Below, piece by piece: positions 8,291 to 15,387 of a stretch of 15,387 nt of DNA. A program made the position numbers and the translations under genes. Every line of letters begins with the position of its first letter. The first letter of the stretch is position 1. A model generated the notes under the pieces. That model was not told the DNA's origin and did not search any database. It saw only the letters and a program-made list of their open reading frames with translations. The stretch comes from Saprospiraceae bacterium (GTDB lineage: Bacteria > Bacteroidota > Bacteroidia > Chitinophagales > Saprospiraceae): positions 1-15,387 of the forward strand of contig JADKAA010000012.1 of the NCBI GenBank assembly GCA_016715465.1. The letters run 5' to 3'.

Positions 8291-8364
8291 GCCAGCCACA
8301 AAAGTGTTTTGGGTTATTATAACAAGATTAACCCCTTATAAAGATTAATGATTTTTTAAAAAAA

Positions 8365-8935
8365 ATGAACTGTTACATACATCCCACTGCTGTTATTGAT
8401 GAAGGTTGCCAAATAGGTGATGGAACAAAAATTTGGCACTTCAGCCATATTATGTCTGGCTGTGTTATTGGAAACAATTGTAACATAGGTCAAAATGTAG
8501 TTGTATCGCCCAAAGTGGTAATAGGAAATAATGTCCGTGTACAAAATAATGTATCAATTTATGAAGGGGTGATATGTGAGGATGATGTTTTTTTGGGACC
8601 TTCAATGGTGTTTACGAATGTGTTTAATCCACGTAGTGCTGTAAGCAGAAAGCATGAATATATGCAGACGTTGGTTAAAAGGTGCCAGTATAGGGGCCAA
8701 TGCAACGATCGTTTGTGGAAATGAGATCGGGGAATTTGCATTTATTGGAGCAGGGGCTGTGGTTACCAAGCCAGTGCCCGCCTATGCATTAGTTATTGGA
8801 AATTCGGCCAGGCAAACTGGTTGGATGAGTGAATACGGGCAGAAATTAAAATTTGATGAGAACGGTAAAGCTGTCTGCGAGGAAAGCGGGCAGGAGTATC
8901 AGATAAAAAACAATATAGTTATAAGGAATAAATAA
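8365..8935 (+). CDS. wbpD: UDP-2-acetamido-3-amino-2,3-dideoxy-glucuronate N-acetyltransferase, WbpD/WlbB-like (one frameshift)
   Basis: Left-handed beta-helix acetyltransferase that uses acetyl-CoA to acetylate the 3-amino group made by the WbpE-type aminotransferase, giving UDP-GlcNAc3NAcA. The start is MNCYIHPTAVIDEGCQIGDG, with repeated hexapeptides through VVIGNNVRVQNNVSIYEGV, then GPSMVFTNVFNPRS, which is characteristic of WbpD/WlbB. After a frame change near 8675-8680 (in an A/G run) it continues GASIGANATIVCGNEIGEFAF, AYALVIGNSARQTGWMSEYG and a short C-terminal segment. Stitched length is about 190 residues, as expected. It is followed after 7 bases by wbpB, forming the classic D-B-E set. 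A 74-base gap separates it from the AbiEii gene; I see no clear promoter there. Confidence 0.9.
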
Positions 8936-8942
8936 GCTGAAA

Positions 8943-9840
8943 ATGAAAAACTTTGTTTTAATCGGTGCAGGAGGATATATAGCTCCCCGCCATATGAAAG
9001 CAATAAAAGATACAAACAACAACCTGCTGGCTGCATTGGACAAACACGACTCAGTAGGTATTCTTTATAGTTATTTCCCTAATGCTGATTTTTTACAGAA
9101 TATGAAAGGTTTTGACAGGCATATTGAAAAGTTAAAAAGACAAGGTATACACACTGATTATGTTGGGGTCTGTTCTCCAAATTATCTTCATGACGCACAT
9201 ATACGATTTGGCTTACGTATAGGTGCAGATGTCATTTGTGAGAAGCCAATTGTATTAAACCCCTGGAATATCGATGCGCTGATGGAAATTGAAAAGGAAA
9301 CAGGACATAAGGTATTTACAATACTTCAACTGAGATTGCATCCTGCAATAATTGCTTTGAGAGAAAAAATTATTAAGGGGCCTGCTGGAAAAAAATATGA
9401 TGTTAATCTGAATTATATAACATCAAGGGGACATTGGTATCATACCAGCTGGAAGGGGGATGTTCAAAAAAGCGGAGGTATTGCAACCAATATTGGCATA
9501 CACTTCTTTGATATGTTATTATGGATCTTTGGTGATGTTAAGGAGAACATTGTTTATCAGCATAGCAATGATACTGCTTCGCAAGCTGAACCTGGATAAA
9601 GCCTTGGTGAACTGGACGCTCAGCATTAATGCTGTTAATTTGCCAGAAGAAGCCAAAAAAGAAGGTAAGCGGACACATCGTTCTCTTACTATCGATGGTG
9701 AGGCGTTTGAATTCAGTGAAGGATTTACAGAACTTCATACCAAATCCTATGAAGAAATACTGGCTGGAAATGGATTCAGACTTAGTGAAACAAGGAAAGC
9801 GGTGCAGCTGGCACACGATATCCGCAATTATAAACAATAA
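8943..9840 (+). CDS. wbpB: UDP-N-acetylglucosaminuronate 3-dehydrogenase, WbpB/WlbA-like (one frameshift)
   Basis: Gfo/Idh/MocA-family NAD-dependent oxidoreductase that oxidises C3 of UDP-GlcNAcA to the 3-keto sugar used by the aminotransferase. The N-terminus MKNFVLIGAGGYIAPRHMKA and SVGILYSYFPNADF match WlbA closely. CSPNYLHDAHIRFGLR, CEKPIV (the lysine-containing active-site motif) and TSRGHWYHTSWKGD with NIGIHFFDM follow. Near 9575-9590 the frame breaks just where homologues read AGYLE; downstream it resumes with ALVNWTLSINAVNLPEEA, EFSEGFTELHTKSYEEILAG and ends RNYKQ. Stitched length is about 300 residues, slightly shorter at the C-terminus than WlbA, within family range. The wbpE start lies 16 bases on. 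Confidence 0.9.
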
Positions 9841-9856
9841 GTAAATTTCTGTTGTA

Positions 9857-10954
9857 GTGAATTTTATTCCTCTGGCCCGTCCCGGTATTAATGAATCAGA
9901 TATTCAGCGTGCAGTTGAAGTTATTCGTTCTGGTATGTTAGTGCAGGGAAAAAATGTGAATGCTTTTGAGCATGCCTTTGCAAAATTCATTAAAGTAAAT
10001 CATGCAATTGCGCTGTCAAATGGCACTGCAACCCTTCACCTCGCCCTACTGGCTCATGGTATTGGAAAAGGGGATGAAGTAATTGTACCGGCGTTTTCTT
10101 ATGTCGCAACTGCCAATGCGGTGGAACTCGTTGGAGCAAAACCTGTTTTTGTGGATGTAGATATTTCTACTTTCAATATTGACGTAAAGCAAATCGAAGA
10201 GAAGATATCTGCCAGGACAAGGGCAATTATTCCAGTTCATGAATTCGGACTGGCCTGTGATATTGAGGAGGTATGCCGTATCGCTGTAAAAATAATCTTA
10301 TTGTAATAGAAGATGCAGCCTGTGCCTTAGGGGCTACTCAAAATGGCAAATTGGTTGGAAGTTTTGGTCATTTCGGTTCTTTTTCCCTTCATCCCCGCAA
10401 ATCAATTACATCCGGTGAGGGTGGGGTGCTTACAACCAATGATGAAAACACAATGCTGAAAGTAAGGCTCTCAGGAACCATGGAATTGATCCGCAACAAA
10501 CTGAAATGGATTTCATAGAAGCCGGCTTTAATTACAGGATGACCGACTTCCAGGCAGCATTAGTATCAGGCCAGCTGGAAAGGCTGCCGTCTATTCTTTC
10601 GTACAAAAATGAGATAGCAGCAATCTATTTTTCAGAAATTAAAATCCATTAATATCCCTTCCGGTTGTTCCGGCAGGCTTTAATCATACCTGGCAAACAT
10701 TTCATGTGTTAATAGGGGATAACCTGGATCAAAAAAAAGTCATAGCGTTACTAAAGGAGAGAAATATTGGAAGTAATTATGGGGCGCAATGCATACCCGC
10801 ACAAACATTTTACAAACGAAAATATAATCATGAAGTAACCACTGAATTTCCCAATGCCTGCAGGGCTTATACAAAGGGGTTGGCTCTCCCCATCTATGAC
10901 CGCCTTACAAAAGAAGAAGCATTTTATATAGCAAACACAATAAACAACTTATGA
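9857..10954 (+). CDS. wbpE: PLP-dependent sugar 3-aminotransferase, WbpE/WlbC-like, DegT family (frameshifted)
   Basis: Transfers an amino group from glutamate to the 3-keto UDP-sugar produced by WbpB. I chose the GTG start at 9857 (VNFIPLARPGINESDI), since the homology begins there. DegT/DnrJ/EryC1 landmarks are IALSNGTATLHLALLAHGIG, GDEVIVPAFSYVATANAV, IPVHEFGLACDIEEV, IEDAACALGA (PLP-ring Asp), and FSLHPRKSITSGEGG with the Schiff-base lysine (about 10400). Then come FNYRMTDFQAAL, and at the C-terminus NIGSNYGAQCIPAQTFY and LPIYDRLTKEEA. Frame changes lie near 10285, 10463 and 10640. Stitched length of about 365 residues is normal. The stop TGA overlaps the next start as ATGA at 10951-10954, indicating translational coupling. 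Confidence 0.9.
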
Positions 10955-11903
10955 TAGAGAACAAACAAATTTTTATTACCGGAGGCGCTGGATTTATAGC
11001 GAACACTCTTATCAGTAATTTAATTGAAAAGAATACAATTACAGTTTACGACAATTTTCACCGCGATACGCTAAGCAACAGCGGGTATGCAAATCATCCC
11101 AATATCAAAATTGTAAAGGGAGACGTACTGGACATAGATTTTATGATCAGGTCTATGGCAGGAGCTGAAATTGTAGTGCATGCAGCCGGTATTGCGGGTA
11201 TTGATACTGTAATAAAAGATCCGGTACGCACAATGACGGTTAATATGATAGGAACTGCCAATGCATTAGAGGCGGCACATATCAATGGAGTGAAGGACAG
11301 GTTTATTGACTTTTCCACTTCAGAGATATTTGGTTCTATGGCATATAAATCTGCTGAAACCGACAATACTGTTTCGGGTTCAGCGGGGGAAGCCCGGTGG
11401 GTCTATGCAGTAAGTAAATTGGCAGGGGAGCATTTGGCTCATGCTTATTTTAAACAACATAATCTTCCCGTAGTTACAGTTCGTCCTTTTAGGTACGGAC
11501 CCGGTCAAACCGGGGAAGGAGCTATTCAGATATTTATAAAAGGGCATTGAAGAACGAGGATATTTATATCAATGGAGATGGTGCCCAGATAAGGGCCTGG
11601 TGTTATGTGGATGATTTTGTGGATTGCCTCATGCGTTGTATTGAGGACCCTAAAGCAATAGGCGAAAGCTTTAATCTGGGAAATGCGAGAGCAGTGATCA
11701 CAACACTTGGCCTGGCGCAGACGGTGTGCAGGGTGTTGAATTCCAAATCAAAAATACTTTTTAGAGAACAGTTAAGTGCAGATATTGAGTTACGGATTCC
11801 TACTGTAGAAAAAACATTCGCTATTTTAGGGTTCAAAGCCAAAGTTGATCTTGAGGAAGGGATTGCAAAACTGCTGAATGGTTCAAACAAAATAATATTT
11901 TAA
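10951..11903 (+). CDS. NAD-dependent epimerase/dehydratase (extended SDR), one frameshift
   Basis: Nucleotide-sugar modifying SDR of unknown exact reaction, probably a C4 epimerase, reductase or dehydratase. The dinucleotide motif is ITGGAGFIANT (9-19), with Ala17 in place of the usual third glycine. GDVLD and HAAGIAGID follow. The active site is FSTSEIFG (121-128) with YAVSK (152-156, Tyr152 and Lys156). RPFRYGPGQTGEGAIQIF precedes a frame break at 11540-11546, where one A appears lost from an A run (IKRALKNE expected). The second part has NGDGAQIRAWCYVDDFVDC, SFNLGN, and a C-terminal EEGIAKLL. About 317 residues in all. It is coupled to wbpE by ATGA and to the formyltransferase by TAATG, so it probably acts in the same sugar pathway. 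Substrate not determined. Confidence 0.85.
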
Positions 11904-12830
11904 TGCGGATAGTTTTTTCGGGGGCATCTCAACTCGGGTATGAATGCTGTAAGGCTATAATTGAGGCAGGTCATACCGTTACTGGTATTTTCACTATTCC
12001 AAGGACATTTAGTATCAAGTATAAAGAAGAATCGGAGCGGAAGAAAGTTAAAAACGTTTTATTCAGGGATTTCAGGGATTTTGAAAAATTGTATAGTATC
12101 CCGGTGATTGAGGCTGAAGGAAATCTTTCCGCTACCAGGAAGAGTTGAAAAATTCAATCCGGATTTCATTCTCGTCATAGGCTGGTATTATCTAATTCCG
12201 GGATCAATGCTTGCAATGGCTCCAAAAGGTGCTGCCGGTATTCATGGTTCACTACTGCTAAGTACAGAGGCAATGCGCCTTTTGTATGGGCAATGATCAA
12301 TGGTGAAGCGGAGACGGGAACAAGTTTATTTTATTTTGATGATGGTATAGATACAGGTGATATCATTGCCTAGCAATCTATACCAATCGATGAACAGGAT
12401 ACTATTCAAAGACATACTAGATAAAGCACAAGCGGCTTCCATTAAAGTACTTCAACTTGAAAATCTGTCCAAGCATGGATCAGGAACAGCAGCCGCTGGC
12501 AACAGCAGCATGAAAAGCTACCTATTTTCCTAAAAGAACACCCGATGATGGATTGATTGATTGGACATGGGATTCAAGACGGATCAGAAAGTTAATCAAA
12601 GGGCAAACAAGCCTTAACCTGGTGCTTAATACAACTAATCAATGGGAAGGATTAACATTATCTGGGATGCTGATATAACAACAGATAGAGTAAAAGGGCA
12701 ACAAATTTGATCGAAAGAATCCCAGGTGAGTATTAAGAAACTTGAAAATTACGTTCACATAAGTAATAGTACGGATAGTTACATCATATAGCGCGTAATT
12801 GCGCTCAAAGTAGATCTAAAGCTGTTAACA
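11903..12830 (+). CDS. sugar N-formyltransferase, Fmt/ArnA-N family (multiple frameshifts and one stop)
   Basis: Transfers a formyl group from N10-formyltetrahydrofolate to an amine, most likely on an amino-sugar nucleotide. It starts at ATG 11903 (MRIVFSGASQLGYECCKAI). Then come FNPDFILVIGWYYLIPGSM, AAGIHGSLL with the catalytic His (about 12245), a broken PKYRGNAPFVWAM, GEAETGTSLFYFDDGIDTGDI with the catalytic Asp, ATYFPKRTPDDGLIDWTWDS, and a degraded pyGAyT-like motif and IIWDADITTD near 12660-12690. A C-terminal KLENYVHIS segment (about 12738-12765) may be the end domain. Frame changes occur near 12120, 12260, 12410, 12470, 12525, 12610 and 12630-12660. TAG at 12371-12373 replaces an expected CAG. 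The Asn of the usual NxH triad is Gly. The 3' end is approximate. It overlaps the preceding stop as TAATG. Confidence 0.8.
12062..12079 (+). repeat. 9-base tandem duplication within the formyltransferase gene
   Basis: TTCAGGGAT occurs twice in direct succession, in frame, giving RDFRDF in the protein. It could be a natural short duplication or a consensus artefact; being a multiple of three it does not affect the frame. Confidence 0.6.
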
Positions 12831-12879
12831 GCGGCTGATTAGGGAAATATCATTGTCATTCTTCCGGCATCGGCCCCAC

Positions 12880-13430
12880 CTAAAGGATTTTAGCAATTGG
12901 ACATGTTCTACTCCAGGTGCTGTATGGTTTGTGGAAAATTTATTGCTGATCAAAGTATTGTCATTAATTTTAGGCATTTGAGAAAATGTACTTTACTACA
13001 CCTGCAATTTGATCTGAGATCTTGCACTTTTCACAGCTCCCTTATGGTTCAGGCTCCCACACTCTCTCCTGGATCTTCAGGACCACCGCATACTAAAACA
13101 ACATTGATATTCACTTCGTATTAATGTAAGCGGTTACTATGGGTGCATGCTCAACAATCAGGAAAGCTGCCAGAAGACCACAAGTGCAGAAATTAACTAT
13201 CTTTTGTTAGCTGAAAGAACGTTATAGCTGCTAGTAATTATTATTATTGTCAATATTAACTTGGTTAAGCTGGGAGAAAATGATTCCGGGTACTATTATC
13301 AACCAGTATAGTTACCTGTTTTTATAAGTACATACCCGATTCAAGAGCCCTATATAGGGGTTTGTCCTGACCGGGTCGTTGTTTAAGAGTGCAATAGAGA
13401 GAATTTTACCTTATTTCCGATTCCTCTGCT
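12880..13430 (+). pseudogene. PIG-L/LmbE-type deacetylase remnant (heavily frame-broken)
   Basis: No long frame is open, but short pieces fall in the order expected for a PIG-L/LmbE N-acetyl-sugar deacetylase. They are RILAIG-H at 12884-12904 (the strand leading to the HPDD metal motif), VLSLILG at 12955-12975, an NQFDL-like piece near 13006-13020, DLQDHRILK at 13072-13098 (resembling the later HxGDxxxDHR metal motif), RPQVQKL near 13177-13197, and EFYLI at 13401-13415 near the usual C-terminal end. The HPDD motif itself is not legible. Each match is short and frames were chosen by eye, so this is a reasoned guess. Its position just after a formyltransferase would fit deacetylation of an N-acetyl sugar before formylation. 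The break pattern resembles sequence error, as in neighbours. Confidence 0.38.
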
Positions 13431-14210
13431 CCATGCTGTAACCAGTTTTATTTACTGCTAATTACTCCTGTTTGAGACTATGTTTCATCAAGGCCTATCT
13501 TCAACAAGCCACGATCGACTGTCCTCCAACACGATCTTCCGGATCGCGGGCCCGTGCTGCACATTTACCTCGATCCTGCTTGAATATGTTGTTGATACCG
13601 CCGGTTTATCGGCCTGAGAGCGGAAATAGCAGGAGAACATTAAGAACCATTGAAGGCTATGCCACCGTTACATGACCAATGGCATGAGGCTGGGCATTGG
13701 CCTGGCAACGTTATACTTACCTAGTTTTATATCGTCTTTTTCGGGGCAACATTTGCGGGTGCCTAAGGCGATTATTTATTATCAGCAGGCCGCGTTGTTT
13801 TTCTTTTCCCTCTTTGATCCTAACTGTTCTCCTTTTATAATGTCGTATCGAAAGATATTAGGTAGTACCCCATGGCTAATATAAGCTGCGGTTGGTAAAA
13901 TTAGTTCGCATTTTGTTGATTAAGCCGCTGGAGTTAGCCACGGCTCCCGCAATCGCCACTTTATTATCAATCGTGCCGGGCCTGGCATTACTAATAAGCT
14001 AAGAGCTGGGAAGTACTCTTTCAAGTCAAACTACTTACCATATCCAGTAGTAACAACTGTTATTAAATATAGCACCCTTATTTTTACCGCTAGTTAAAGC
14101 TTTATGTATTTATAGGTTGCTTGACTGTGTTTTCATTATTTGCATTTTACAACACTGGAAACAAGTACTACCTTATATAAAACCTCATTCATTTAAGATG
14201 GTTAAAACCC
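13430..14210 (+). pseudogene. integral membrane protein remnant, possibly Wzx-type flippase (heavily frame-broken)
   Basis: Several hydrophobic segments appear on the + strand in changing frames. They are NTIFRIAGP near 13530, GIGLATLYLPSFISSF at about 13693-13740, ALFFFSLFDPN at about 13792-13824, PLELATAPAIATLLSIVPGL at 13924-13983, and another hydrophobic stretch around 14045-14170. The last long piece resembles the GaaiATllS pattern found late in polysaccharide flippases, and an operon of this kind needs a flippase or polymerase. Only about 260 residues can be pieced together, short for Wzx (about 400-500), so the N-terminal part is missing, unreadable or the identification is wrong. A polymerase or other transporter is possible. 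Confidence 0.3.
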
Positions 14211-14229
14211 AAAATTGAGTAAGAAGTTA

Positions 14230-15369
14230 TTGATATTAGTCTTGCCTGAGGGTCCTGGAAGGTACAATTGTGACCTTTCTTACAGAAATGATTCTACAAT
14301 ATCTTAAAACTATGAGTTATTTCGACGAGTGCAGCCTCTACTCTCTGATGGGGCAAAATAAAGAACTGTATTAATAGGAAGTCAGGAGTTTGTTTTAGAG
14401 GATCGGGAAGTACTCGGGAAGATTATTGCCGTAGCCCAGTTCCTCTTATATAAATTTGCTTAAGAACGTTTGAATCCGGATTTTGTTGTGTACCTATGAT
14501 CAGTTGTGGACCCGGTGGACTCTTGTTTTGTTCGGTTTGTTCACAAAAGCCCGAGCCTATTTGGTACCAATGACCTTCCCGGAGCAGATGTACAAAGTTT
14601 ACCGGAAAACACATCTGGAGGTCTTGCCGATTTGGTTTGAGAGGATCTTACTGGGGTTAACTTATCGCTCCTGTTTTCAAGTAATTACATCTTTCAACCA
14701 CGGTAATCTATATAAACTGGATGCGGGAGTCACATCGTCAATAAAAGTTGTTAGTAGTGTTGATTCACTGCCGGAGTCTATAATTTTCCTTCTTTTATGA
14801 AAGACTGGTGAGATTTCTGGAAAATGGAAAGCTAGAAATTTCAGAAGCATGGGTATAAGATAGATCTATGTAAGGACGTCTTCTTTCTGAAAAAATGACG
14901 GATCATTTAGTCCAAAAACATTTCAATTGTCAGGAAGCGTTTCGGTTATCGATTTGATTGCTAGTTGGTCGAGGACCTGATAAGGGAAAACCTGGTTAGC
15001 CTGGCAAAGAAGTTAGGTGGTGATGACTATTGTAAGATTTTCAAGGATTATGTAACACATTATCAATTACCAGACCCTGTTTTTTTAAGCAGGAACGTTT
15101 TTGTTTCTCCATCTACCGGGCATGCCTTCCTTGAAGCTGCTATATTACTGCAGTTTGCCTATAGTGGCCATAATATGTAATTGGTAAAAATTTCTAAATA
15201 CCTGGTGAAGATTCATATGACATAGATTCAATGGATTATGAAAAATTTGCCAGAAGGAATTATAGTATGTGGCAAGAGATAGTGATTGTGGGAAAAACTG
15301 TCGGTAAGTGTTAAATCATTTGCAGAGCAGTACTTTGGTCCTCAAAAAATTTACAATTATCTCTTCTGA
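14230..15369 (+). pseudogene. GT4-family glycosyltransferase (heavily frame-broken)
   Basis: Stitched frames follow the two-domain plan of a GT-B glycosyltransferase family 4 enzyme, which transfers a sugar from a nucleotide donor to a growing lipid-linked unit at the inner membrane. N-domain pieces are LNPDFVV (14472-14492), a Trp-rich WTRWTLVLFGLFTKARAY block (14508-14561) and PEQMYKVYRKTHLEVLPIW followed by FERI (14578-14646). CFQVIT then SSIKVVSSVDSLPES (to 14782) matches the linker ending VVRN-type. The C-domain reads IRENLVSLAKKLG (14980-15018), YVTHYQLPD (15049-15075) and NVFVSPSTGHAFLEAAIL (15094-15147), as expected around the donor site. The end KSFAEQYFGPQKIYNYLF with TGA at 15367-15369 is a typical GT4 C-terminus. 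Length near 375 residues is normal. The start is approximate; donor and acceptor unknown. Confidence 0.6.
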
Positions 15370-15387
15370 GGATTTTTGGTTAGAAAT

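Noticed and set aside
8291..8364. Possible promoter before wbpD (AT-rich gap with TTTTG and TATAA-like pieces)
   Set aside because: I could not find a convincing Bacteroidota -33/-7 pair at proper spacing; AT-richness alone is not enough.
13230..13247. Short ATT trinucleotide run
   Set aside because: Only about four units in low-quality sequence; no reason to regard it as a functional repeat.
14810..14846. Imperfect inverted repeat (GAGATTTCT ... AGAAATTTC), possible hairpin or terminator
   Set aside because: One mismatch, a long loop, no T-run after it, and it falls inside the reconstructed glycosyltransferase in low-quality sequence.
12830..15387. Noncoding RNA, CRISPR array or replication origin in the region with few open frames
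   Set aside because: No regularly spaced repeats, iterons or RNA-like folds were seen, and stitched translation explains most of it as broken genes.

Overview
The window is a one-directional (+ strand) surface-polysaccharide (exopolysaccharide, capsule or O-antigen type) biosynthesis locus. It most likely comes from a member of the Bacteroidota, plausibly a Chitinophagaceae-like organism. The reasons are a Wzz-fused tyrosine autokinase with a Gly/Tyr tail, an AbiEii-type nucleotidyltransferase paired with a DUF6922-like partner, weak Shine-Dalgarno signals, tight gene spacing, and protein motifs typical of that phylum. The taxonomic call rests on recalled family features, not on a search.

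Layout. 1-1117: C-terminal part of a chain-length regulator/tyrosine autokinase. 1135-2088: WbpP-like UDP-HexNAc 4-epimerase. 2094-3139: rfbB. 3145-4062: SAM methyltransferase with an N-terminal four-Cys motif. 4078-4938: rfbA. 4949-6288: UDP-glucose 6-dehydrogenase. 6345-7319: UDP-glucuronate decarboxylase. 7333-7356: short intergenic repeat. 7422-8290: DUF6922/AbiEii toxin-antitoxin-like pair. 8365-10954: wbpD, wbpB and wbpE homologues (2,3-diacetamido-uronic acid pathway). 10951-11903: a further SDR epimerase/reductase. 11903 to about 12830: sugar formyltransferase. About 12880-13430: PIG-L/LmbE deacetylase remnant. About 13430-14210: membrane protein, possibly a Wzx flippase. About 14230-15369: GT4 glycosyltransferase.

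How the genes work together. RfbA and RfbB make dTDP-4-keto-6-deoxyglucose. Ugd and Uxs convert UDP-glucose to UDP-glucuronate and then UDP-xylose. WbpB, WbpE and WbpD oxidise, aminate and acetylate C3 of UDP-GlcNAcA. WbpP interconverts gluco/galacto HexNAc forms. The SDR, methyltransferase, formyltransferase and putative deacetylase would decorate sugars. The glycosyltransferase and possible flippase assemble and export the unit, and the kinase controls polymer length. rfbC, rfbD, a UDP-GlcNAc 6-dehydrogenase (wbpA) and a 2-epimerase (wbpI) are not in the window.

Sequence quality dominates interpretation. Most genes are broken by single-base indels, many in A or G runs, while the protein reads on perfectly in the next frame. 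Five genes (methyltransferase, rfbA, uxs and the AbiEii pair) are unbroken. Error density rises sharply after about 12,000, and the last 2.5 kb can be read only by stitching frames. I interpret this as uncorrected consensus near a contig end rather than decay of a whole locus. I found no CRISPR array, tRNA, rRNA or insertion sequence, and no convincing evidence of an undescribed system.
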